Assembly (NCBI GenBank): GCA_025458755.1 | Contig: JALORT010000063.1 | Coordinates: 1-8,551 of the forward strand | Length of the DNA stretch: 8,551 nucleotides | Direction of reading: 5' to 3' | Source of the DNA: Methylotetracoccus sp. | GTDB lineage: Bacteria; Pseudomonadota; Gammaproteobacteria; Methylococcales; Methylococcaceae | Shown here: positions 1 to 5,986 of the stretch, in pieces | How the letters are laid out: each line of letters opens with the position of its first letter | Position numbering within the stretch: the stretch's first letter is position 1 | Program-made: the position numbers and the translations under genes | Notes under the pieces: generated by a model | Databases searched by the model: none | What the model saw: only the letters and a program-made list of their open reading frames with translations | Told to the model about the DNA's origin: nothing

Positions 1-219
1 CCCACCCTCAGGGTCCGCGCATCGCCGAGCCCGAGACGGTTTCTATCCACCCCTGCCTTGGGCGCTTCGAACATCGCAACGCGGATCACCGGTTCTATTC
101 GACGCGCGCTTGCAAGAGACGCAACCGAGGCAGGCGGACTTGGAGGGCCAAGGCCTGTCGTCGTCCGCGGCTGGCGATGCTGTAACCTACCCCGGGGGCG
201 ACACGCACAGAGATCTACC

Positions 220-2382
220 TCACCTCGCTCTGGCTTCAAAAACCACGACGCTCCTTGGTTCAACGCGATGCGTGTTTACGTCATGGATATGCTGATGCGA
301 CCGTTCGATCACATCATGTGGCGCAGCCCGCGAAGTATCCACCGCCAGGTACCACACCCTTCCCGAGATCAGCGGCAAGTCCGCCTGAACGGCTTCGTCG
401 GACATGTTCAGCAGCACATGCAGGTCTTCCTCACTGTCATCCAGTCCGGCGAGTGTGTAGGCCAGAAAAAGAGCCTTGGGATCACGCCAGGACGGCGCAA
501 GCAGCTCCGTTCCATGCCAGGTGATATCCGGCAGATTCCGCCCCGATACGATACCTCCGGTCAAGAAGGCCTTGCGATTCAGGCTGGGATGACGCCGCCG
601 CAATGCGATCAGTTCGCTCACAAACCGCAGCATGTCCCGCTCTTGTTCGATGCGCGTCCAATCGAACCAGGACAGCTCGTTGTCCTGACACCATGCGTTG
701 TTGTTGCCCCGCTGAGTCCGCAGCACTTCGTCGCCTGACAACAGCATCGGCACGCCGACGCTTAACAGCAACACACTCATCGCGTTTTTCGCCTGGCGCC
801 GCCGCCGTGAAAGAATGTCGGCATCGTCCGTCTCGCCTTCGACGCCGCAGTTCCAGCTCAGATTGTTGCTGCAGCCGTCCCGGTTGTCCTCCCCATTCGC
901 TCCATTTCGCTTCTCGTTGTAGCTGACGAGATCATGCAGAGTGAATCCGTCGTGACAGGTGACGAAGTTAATCCCATTGAAGGGGAGACGATTATCGTCC
1001 GCGTACAAGTCGCTACTGCCTGCGACGCACGTGGCGACCTCTCCAATCACGCCCGGATCGCCACGGAGGAAACGTCGGATCACGTCGCGGAATCGGCCGT
1101 TCCATTCCGCCCACCGCATCCCCGGAAACGAGCCCACATGATAGAGCCCGGCCGCATCCCAGGCTTCCGCAATCAATGCGGTTTCGCTTAACGCGGGTGA
1201 GAATGCGATATTCCATGGCAACGGCGGGTTGGCCAGCGGTGCTCCGTCTTCGCCCCGGGTAAATACACTGGCGAGGTCGAAACGGAAGCCGTCCACGTGC
1301 ATCTCTTCCACCCAATACTCCAGGCAGCGCAGGATGAAAGCGGTCACCAATGGGTGATTGCAATTGACGGTATTGCCACATCCGGTGTAATCCCGATACA
1401 GCCTGCGATCGGTTGAGTCGAGATGATAGAAACTTTCGTTTGCGAGCCCCTTGAAATTGATGGTGGGACCCGCGGCCCCACCTTCAGCGGTATGATTGAA
1501 CACCACGTCGAGAATCACCCCGATACCCGCCGCATGCAAGGCTTTCACCAGTGTTTTGAATTCAGCCACGTGGGTTCCGAACGCCGGCGCGATGCCGTAG
1601 CGTGGGTGCGGGCTGAAAAAACTGTGCGTGCTGTAACCCCAGTAGTTTTTCAATCCCCGCTGCTGCACCCCGGGTGGAACGTCCTGTTCGTCGAACGCCA
1701 TCACGGGCAACAGTTCCACATGCGTGATGCCGAGCGCCTTCAGATAAGGGATCTTTTCGATGAACCCCAGGAAGGTCCCTGGATGCTGCACACCGGATGA
1801 CGGATGCCGGGTGAACCCCCCCACGTGTACTTCATAAATCACTGCGCCGGCTAGGGAGCCGGCAACTGGTTTGTCGCCTCCCCAGTCGAAGCGTTGGTCC
1901 GCAATCACGCCGCGGATTGAATGCCGGCTGCTGTCGTCAGGATTGGACCCCTTCGCCCGCGACCAGAGGACGTCGGTCACCGCGGTCGCACCGGGACTGA
2001 TCAGTTCCTTCCGCGGGTTGAAGCGAAAACCGGTCTCCGCGGTATGATCGGGACCATCGACACGCCAGGCGTAATGGGTGCCGACCGGAATTTCGCGCAC
2101 CAACACATGCCAAAAGAAAAAGCTTCGATTCATCGCGGGGTCCAGCTTTACCGTCTGCAGCGGCTCCAGACTGTCGGCCGTCTCGTACAGCATCAGTTCC
2201 ACGGACGAGGCGTGGCGGCTGAAAAGCACGAAATTCACTCCGCCCTCGACGGGCCGGGTCCAAAATGGCCGGGGTTCGCCCGGCTCGATCGGATAGGGCG
2301 GCTTCGTGCTTCCTGCGGCCTCTGCGTCGGTTCGAGGCTCCGCTACCGGCGTCACGGAGTCCACCTGGTATGTGTTGTTCAT
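220..2382 (-). CDS. glgX: Glycogen debranching enzyme, isoamylase/GlgX type
   Basis: A GH13-family enzyme of 720 residues that hydrolyses alpha-1,6 branch links in glycogen or in phosphorylase limit dextrin, in the cytoplasm. An N-terminal CBM48/isoamylase-N domain (about residues 30-135) precedes the catalytic barrel. The four GH13 conserved regions are intact: DVVFNH at 292-297, GFRFD at 365-369 with nucleophile D369, IAEAWD at 404-409 with acid/base E406, and FVTCHD at 473-478 with transition-state stabiliser D478. The stretch after region IV (NEKRNGANGEDNRDG, then an NNNAWCQDNE block near 560-569) is typical of GlgX/TreX. The length is closer to TreX-like isoamylases than to E. coli GlgX (about 660 residues). 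The ATG start overlaps the glgP stop as ATGA and has a GGGAG ribosome site 10 bases upstream. A role in glycogen breakdown is strongly supported. A TreX-like trehalose-pathway role is less likely, because glgP is the direct partner and no treY or treZ is visible. Confidence 0.96.
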   Translation of the reverse strand: MNNTYQVDSVTPVAEPRTDAEAAGSTKPPYPIEPGEPRPFWTRPVEGGVNFVLFSRHASSVELMLYETADSLEPLQTVKLDPAMNRSFFFWHVLVREIPVGTHYAWRVDGPDHTAETGFRFNPRKELISPGATAVTDVLWSRAKGSNPDDSSRHSIRGVIADQRFDWGGDKPVAGSLAGAVIYEVHVGGFTRHPSSGVQHPGTFLGFIEKIPYLKALGITHVELLPVMAFDEQDVPPGVQQRGLKNYWGYSTHSFFSPHPRYGIAPAFGTHVAEFKTLVKALHAAGIGVILDVVFNHTAEGGAAGPTINFKGLANESFYHLDSTDRRLYRDYTGCGNTVNCNHPLVTAFILRCLEYWVEEMHVDGFRFDLASVFTRGEDGAPLANPPLPWNIAFSPALSETALIAEAWDAAGLYHVGSFPGMRWAEWNGRFRDVIRRFLRGDPGVIGEVATCVAGSSDLYADDNRLPFNGINFVTCHDGFTLHDLVSYNEKRNGANGEDNRDGCSNNLSWNCGVEGETDDADILSRRRRQAKNAMSVLLLSVGVPMLLSGDEVLRTQRGNNNAWCQDNELSWFDWTRIEQERDMLRFVSELIALRRRHPSLNRKAFLTGGIVSGRNLPDITWHGTELLAPSWRDPKALFLAYTLAGLDDSEEDLHVLLNMSDEAVQADLPLISGRVWYLAVDTSRAAPHDVIERSHQHIHDVNTHRVEPRSVVVFEARAR

Positions 2383-4955
2383 GCTCTCGGGTCTCCCATA
2401 CAGCCGGCTGTGCCTCGCGGTCTGGACTCCGGTTCTGCATCCAACGAAACGGTGATCGGAGAAATTTGCCAGATGTCACGGGCATATTCGGCCACCGCGC
2501 GATCGGAAGAAAACTTCCCGCAACGGGCTACATTGAGTATCGACATGCGTGCCCAGTGATCCCGATCCCGGTAGGCGTGATCCACTTCGTGCTGACAGTC
2601 GACATAGGCGCGATAGTCGGCCAGCACGAAGTAGTCATCACGACCCAGCAGGTGCGAGGTCAATGGCCGGAACAACTCGGTATCGCCATGAGAGAAAAAG
2701 CCGCAATCGATCAGGTCGATGACCTCTTTCAGTTCCGGATCGCCTCGATAGTGGTCGGCCGGGGAATATCCCATCTCGCGGAGACGATCGACCTGCGATG
2801 CGGTCATGCCGAACTCAAAAAAATTCTCCTCTCCGACTTCCTCGCGAATCTCGATGTTAGCGCCGTCGAGCGTCCCGATCGTCAATGCGCCGTTCAGCGC
2901 CAATTTCATGTTGCCGGTACCGGACGCTTCCTTGCCAGCCGTCGAGATTTGCTCCGACAGATCGGCGGCCGGATAAATCTGCTGTGCATTTTTTACGTTG
3001 TAGTCCGGAAAGAACACCACTTTGAGCTGCTCCTTCACCCTCGGATCCCCATTCACCGCCGCGGCGACCGCATTCACGAGCTTGATGATCAGCTTGGCCA
3101 TGAAATACCCCGGCGCCGCCTTGCCTCCAAAAATGAACGTCCGGGGGGCCATGGTGAATTTCGGATCATGCCGCAGACGCAGATAAAGCGTGATGATGTG
3201 CAGGATATTCAAGTGTTGCCGCTTGTACTCATGCACCCTCTTGACCTGGACATCGAACAGACTCGCCGGATCGACGCTGATCCCGCAGCGTGTTTCGATC
3301 AATGCCGCGAGACGCTCCTTGTTGGTTTGTTTCACTGCAAGCCAATCCCGCCGGAAACCGGCATCGTCGACGAGGCTTTCCAACTGCTTCAGCTCGTCCA
3401 AACGACGGACCCAACCCTCGCCGATGCGGCTGTGAATCAGCCTGGCGAGCCCCGGATTGCTGACCAACAGGAAACGGCGCGGGGTCACACCGTTGGTCAC
3501 ATGATGAAACCGCGCCGGATCGAATGCATAAAAATCCGGGAACAGCTGCGTCTTGACGAGCGCGGAATGCAACTCAGCGACACCGTTCACAGCGTGGCTG
3601 CCGATCACGGCCAAATTCGCCATCCTGACGTATTTTTCGCCGCCTTCGTCGATGATCGAAAGATTGCGCACTCTTGCGTCCTCACCGGGAAAGGCTTGGC
3701 GCACCTGATCCAGGAAACGCTTGTTGATTTCGTAGATGATCTCGAGGTGCCGGGGCAGCACGCTGGCGAACAGATGCAGCGGCCACTTCTCCAGAGCTTC
3801 GGGCAGCAAGGTATGGTTGGTGTAGGCCAGGCTGTTGCGCGTGATGTCCCAGGCCTGCTCCCATTCCACCCCATGCCTGTCTACCAGTTGCCGCATCAAT
3901 TCGGCCACCGCGATGGCCGGATGGGTATCGTTCAATTGCACGCAGTGCATTTGGTCGAAACGTTCGATCGGCAGCCCGCGCCGCATGCAAAGGCGGATCA
4001 TGTCTTTGATCGAACAGCAGGCCAAGAAATACTGCTGCTCGAGGCGCAATCTCTTGCCCTCCAGCGCCTCGTCGTTCGGATAAAGAACCTTGGAAATATT
4101 TTCCGAGACCACCTTTTCTTCCACCGCGCCGTAATAGTCGCCGCGATTGAAGTCCGCGAAATCGAAGGTCTGTGCCGCCTCGGCGCTCCACAGCCGCAGC
4201 AAGGCGCAGGTATCGACGCCGTAGCCGAGCACCGGCATGTCGTGGGGAACGCCCATCACCACCCGGTCCGGCACCCAGCGCACGCGAGAACGCCCCGCCT
4301 CGTCGGTAAAGGTCTCCGTATGCCCACCATACTTGACCGCCTGGGAAAGCTCCGGATGAACGATCTCCCAGGGATTGCCGAACCGCAGCCACTTGTCGGT
4401 CCGCTCAACCTGCCAGCCGTCCTTGATTTCCTGGTCGAAAATGCCGAACTCATAGCGGATACCGTACCCGGTGGCCGGATATCCCAACGTCGCCAGCGAG
4501 TCGAGATAGCAGGCCGCCAATCTTCCGAGCCCGCCATTACCGAGCCCCGGCTCTTCTTCGCACGCCAGCAGCGCCTCGAGATTGAGTCCCAGATCTGCCA
4601 TGGCCTGTCGCACCACGTCGCAGATGCCGAGGCTGAACAGATTGTTGGCCAACTGGGGTCCGATCAGAAATTCCGCCGATAGATAGGCGACGCTGCGCAG
4701 ATCAGGCCGATTCCACCGCTCGATGTTTTTCACCCAGCGCTGCATCAGTCGGTCCCGAATGGTCAATGCCAGCGCGCGATATTGTTCGTTCGGCGTGGCC
4801 AGCTCCAAAGGCCGCCCCAACACGTAGTTCAAATTGTCCAGGAACGCCGCCTTGAGCGCCTTCGCACCCAGCCCGGTCCGCGTGTGCTCGGCTTGGCCCG
4901 GCGAGCCAGAAGCTGCTGTCTCAGCGTTCCCGATGGATTGTTGCCGGCTATTCAT
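2379..4955 (-). CDS. glgP: Glycogen/alpha-glucan phosphorylase
   Basis: A GT35-family, pyridoxal-phosphate-dependent phosphorylase of 858 residues. It releases glucose-1-phosphate from the non-reducing ends of glycogen. The PLP motif EASGTGNMK is at residues 676-684, with K684 as the expected Schiff-base lysine, followed by LNGALTIGTLDGAN. Other family blocks are also present: YLSAEFLIG near 91-99, GLGNGGLGRLAACYLDS near 137-153, LNDTHPAIAV near 341-350, HHVTNGVTPRRF near 484-495, and VKRVHEYKRQ near 571-580. All are intact, so the enzyme should be active. About 30 residues before the conserved core are poorly conserved, and the tail past about residue 832 reads as a short extension. The E. 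coli enzyme is about 815 residues. The ATG at 4955 has only a weak ribosome site (GAG, 6 bases away). An in-frame start further downstream, closer to the core, is therefore possible. It is the first clear gene of a glgP-glgX operon. Confidence 0.97.
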   Translation of the reverse strand: MNSRQQSIGNAETAASGSPGQAEHTRTGLGAKALKAAFLDNLNYVLGRPLELATPNEQYRALALTIRDRLMQRWVKNIERWNRPDLRSVAYLSAEFLIGPQLANNLFSLGICDVVRQAMADLGLNLEALLACEEEPGLGNGGLGRLAACYLDSLATLGYPATGYGIRYEFGIFDQEIKDGWQVERTDKWLRFGNPWEIVHPELSQAVKYGGHTETFTDEAGRSRVRWVPDRVVMGVPHDMPVLGYGVDTCALLRLWSAEAAQTFDFADFNRGDYYGAVEEKVVSENISKVLYPNDEALEGKRLRLEQQYFLACCSIKDMIRLCMRRGLPIERFDQMHCVQLNDTHPAIAVAELMRQLVDRHGVEWEQAWDITRNSLAYTNHTLLPEALEKWPLHLFASVLPRHLEIIYEINKRFLDQVRQAFPGEDARVRNLSIIDEGGEKYVRMANLAVIGSHAVNGVAELHSALVKTQLFPDFYAFDPARFHHVTNGVTPRRFLLVSNPGLARLIHSRIGEGWVRRLDELKQLESLVDDAGFRRDWLAVKQTNKERLAALIETRCGISVDPASLFDVQVKRVHEYKRQHLNILHIITLYLRLRHDPKFTMAPRTFIFGGKAAPGYFMAKLIIKLVNAVAAAVNGDPRVKEQLKVVFFPDYNVKNAQQIYPAADLSEQISTAGKEASGTGNMKLALNGALTIGTLDGANIEIREEVGEENFFEFGMTASQVDRLREMGYSPADHYRGDPELKEVIDLIDCGFFSHGDTELFRPLTSHLLGRDDYFVLADYRAYVDCQHEVDHAYRDRDHWARMSILNVARCGKFSSDRAVAEYARDIWQISPITVSLDAEPESRPRGTAGCMGDPRA
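2393..2397 (-). promoter_or_regulatory. Ribosome binding site of glgX, inside the end of glgP
   Basis: GGGAG on the minus strand, 10 bases before the glgX ATG and within the last codons of glgP. A second purine run (GAGAG) lies closer to the start. Together with the ATGA overlap, it supports coupled translation of the two enzymes. Confidence 0.55.
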
Positions 4956-5131
4956 GCAATGCTCGGTCTTGTCCAGGCTCCGCTCCGCTTAAGCGAAGCG
5001 CCGCCGACGATACGCGAGGTCTCCAGGCGATCATGTCGAACAAGGCCGTGCTTGCCGCACGAGTCGCTTATCACCCGGGCATTGGCCGCGTTGACTTTCC
5101 TCCGACACGGCTCCTGTGCGCCATGCAGCAT
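4952..5131 (-). CDS. Doubtful 59-residue ORF overlapping the glgP start
   Basis: On the minus strand, an ATG at 5131 follows a GGAGAG ribosome-like site 9 bases upstream. The frame runs 59 codons to a TGA that overlaps the glgP ATG as ATGA, the same arrangement as glgP-glgX. The product starts MLHGAQEPCRRKV, is rich in Arg and Ser, and has no motif I recognise. It uses rare-looking codons (AGG, AGA, ATA, CGA), and its last part runs through the 4981-5000 inverted repeat. These points argue against a true protein. It could be a coupling or leader peptide, or just chance. Confidence 0.15.
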   Translation of the reverse strand: MLHGAQEPCRRKVNAANARVISDSCGKHGLVRHDRLETSRIVGGASLKRSGAWTRPSIA

Positions 5132-5315
5132 CGCCGCCAACTCTCCGGTGCATTTCGGTCTTCATGTCCTTGATGCGGGTTGTTGCAATCCGCACGCGGC
5201 GTGAATATGACCTCGCGCAAGGACGGCATCATTCCTGAAGAATACCGGCACTGCTGCGGCGCAAAGGCTCTGCCTACATCGGACTCCCGACATGCGCCCG
5301 CGGCTGCAGCGCCGG
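4956..5315. other. 360-base spacer upstream of glgP, no convincing gene
   Basis: This stretch lies between the stop of the Q-rich protein gene and the glgP start. It should contain the promoter of the glgP-glgX operon, but I could not find a -35/-10 pair with good spacing on the minus strand. It holds the inverted repeat at 4981-5000 and a doubtful short ORF ending at the glgP start. There is no stem followed by a T-run to terminate the Q-rich protein gene. Plus-strand reading frames here are antisense shadows. Confidence 0.6.
4981..5000 (-). repeat. 20-base inverted repeat just upstream of glgP
   Basis: On the minus strand the arms are CGCTTCGC and GCGGAGCG around a TTAA centre. All 8 pairs form if one T-G wobble is allowed, and the TTAA is itself self-complementary. 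It lies 26 to 45 bases before the glgP ATG. It could be an operator for a dimeric regulator or a hairpin in the 5' leader that affects translation. No T-run follows, so it does not look like an intrinsic terminator. Confidence 0.5.
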
Positions 5316-5738
5316 CTAGCGCCCACCGGAAGAAGTTCCATCCTGACGCCAGCCGAACTGGGGTCCGTCGGTCCGCCAACCAATGCCTGGCCCGTCGGTT
5401 CGCCAACCGAAGGACGGCGCAGAGCGCCAGCCCGTTGACCGCGGCGGTGCTGCGCCCGGTGCTAGCGGATGCCGGTAAGGTTGCACCGGAAACACCGGCA
5501 GGCCGTACCACTGATTCTGGGTTTGCAATTGCTCCCACTGCAGCCGTTCGAGCTGTTGCTGCTGGAGCCACAGTTGCTCCTGCTGCTGTTGCAGGCGCTG
5601 CTCGACCAGAGCTTGCTGCTGTTGGAGCTGTTCCTGCTGCAGAAGCATTTCCGCGTGCTGCTCTTCCGGTGAAGGATCGGCCTCCGCGACCGATACCGCA
5701 AAAAATAGAAGAAGCAGCGTAAGAAGTTTGATTTTCAC
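5316..5738 (-). CDS. Exported Q-rich coiled-coil protein with GWR repeats (unknown function)
   Basis: I do not recognise this 140-residue protein. It has a clear Sec signal peptide: a short basic start (MKIK), a leucine/phenylalanine-rich core at 5-14, and an AEA cleavage site after residue 20. The mature protein begins DPSPEEQHAE. Residues 34-76 hold 22 glutamines, with leucine or valine at 38, 45, 49, 56, 63 and 66, consistent with a coiled coil. A Pro-rich linker (80-100) leads to four Gly-Trp-Arg units at 103, 111, 120 and 129. The middle two extend to GWRTDGP, and the last three are spaced 9 residues apart. There is no lipobox cysteine and no transmembrane segment beyond the signal, so it is probably periplasmic or secreted. 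The start is GTG, chosen because a GGGGAG ribosome site lies 7 bases upstream and the signal peptide begins exactly there. It stands alone: 248 bases from the dehydrogenase gene and 360 bases from glgP. A structural or envelope-binding role is conceivable but unproven. Confidence 0.78.
   Translation of the reverse strand: MKIKLLTLLLLFFAVSVAEADPSPEEQHAEMLLQQEQLQQQQALVEQRLQQQQEQLWLQQQQLERLQWEQLQTQNQWYGLPVFPVQPYRHPLAPGAAPPRSTGWRSAPSFGWRTDGPGIGWRTDGPQFGWRQDGTSSGGR
5337..5432 (-). repeat. In-gene degenerate repeat encoding GWR units
   Basis: Four units in the 3' part of the Q-rich protein gene encode GWR-SAP, GWRTDGP, GWRTDGP and GWRQDG. The last three have a 27-base period. The two GWRTDGP copies differ at 3 of 21 bases, all silent third positions. 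This suggests that protein sequence is conserved rather than that the copies duplicated very recently. Confidence 0.7.
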
Positions 5739-5745
5739 CGGACGT

Positions 5746-5751
5746 CTCCCC
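5746..5751 (-). promoter_or_regulatory. Ribosome binding site of the Q-rich protein gene (decides the GTG start)
   Basis: GGGGAG on the minus strand, 7 bases before the GTG at 5738. It fixes the start at the first residue of the signal peptide, and is the best ribosome site in the window. Confidence 0.65.
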
Positions 5752-5776
5752 GAAACGCGGCCGAGTCACGAAAATC

Positions 5777-5788
5777 AAGTCGCGACTT
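5777..5788. promoter_or_regulatory. 12-base perfect palindrome upstream of the Q-rich protein gene
   Basis: AAGTCGCGACTT reads the same on both strands and lies 39 to 50 bases before the GTG start at 5738. Its position in the promoter or leader region would suit a dimeric repressor site, but a single copy of this length can arise by chance. An AT-rich patch further upstream (about 5851-5876) is the likeliest promoter position. I see no good -35/-10 pair there. Confidence 0.3.
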
Positions 5789-5925
5789 CCATGCAGCCGC
5801 CGGACCCTCGCTGCTGACCCAGAAGTGCGGGCCAGGCATCAATGCTGATCCGAAAAGCAAAAGTTTACAAGAGATTCCCCCCACCCGGGCCACGGACGCC
5901 GGTGCCAGATCACAGCGGACGAGGT

Positions 5926-5939
5926 ACAGCGCGCGCTGT
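5926..5939. repeat. 14-base GC-rich perfect palindrome downstream of the dehydrogenase gene
   Basis: ACAGCGCGCGCTGT, 48 bases or more past the dehydrogenase stop codon. An upstream copy of CACAGCG at 5911-5917 can also pair with the CGCTGTG at 5934-5940, giving an alternative stem. There is no T-run, so it is at best a weak or Rho-assisted transcript end. Confidence 0.4.
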
Positions 5940-5950
5940 GCGAAGGCGAC

Positions 5951-5962
5951 CCGGCGCGCCGG
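5951..5962. repeat. 12-base GC-only perfect palindrome downstream of the dehydrogenase gene
   Basis: CCGGCGCGCCGG, 25 to 36 bases past the dehydrogenase stop codon and 11 bases from the next palindrome. It may protect or shape the 3' end of the dehydrogenase transcript. Chance is a real alternative in GC-rich DNA. Confidence 0.4.
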
Positions 5963-5986
5963 AACAGTCGGCGGGCGGCACAGGGC

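Noticed and set aside
4..14. Short inverted repeat ACCCTCAGGGT near the left edge as a possible glgX terminator
   Set aside because: The 5-base arms around a single base cannot form a stable RNA hairpin, and no T-run follows.
1..89. A minus-strand frame open from a GTG at 89 (or ATG at 74) to the left edge, possibly the next gene after glgX
   Set aside because: Only 29 codons are visible, there is no ribosome site, no family is recognised, and the same frame is already open further upstream through the glgX end. It cannot be supported without more sequence.
2265..4682. An 805-codon open frame on the plus strand, antisense to glgP
   Set aside because: The minus-strand frame encodes a complete, motif-intact phosphorylase. 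The antisense frame is open because of GC-rich codon bias and shows no recognisable domain.
5071..5778. A 235-codon minus-strand frame and a 180-codon plus-strand frame (5180-5722) over the Q-rich gene
   Set aside because: Both are Ala/Thr/Arg-rich low-complexity frames produced by the CAG/CAA repeats. The shorter minus-strand frame has the ribosome site, signal peptide and silent-site repeat pattern.
5735..5839. A 34-codon minus-strand ORF (MPGPHFWVSSEGP...) whose TGA overlaps the GTG start of the Q-rich gene
   Set aside because: There is no good ribosome site and no recognisable motif, and it is short enough to occur by chance. It is worth remembering only because it resembles the overlap at glgP.
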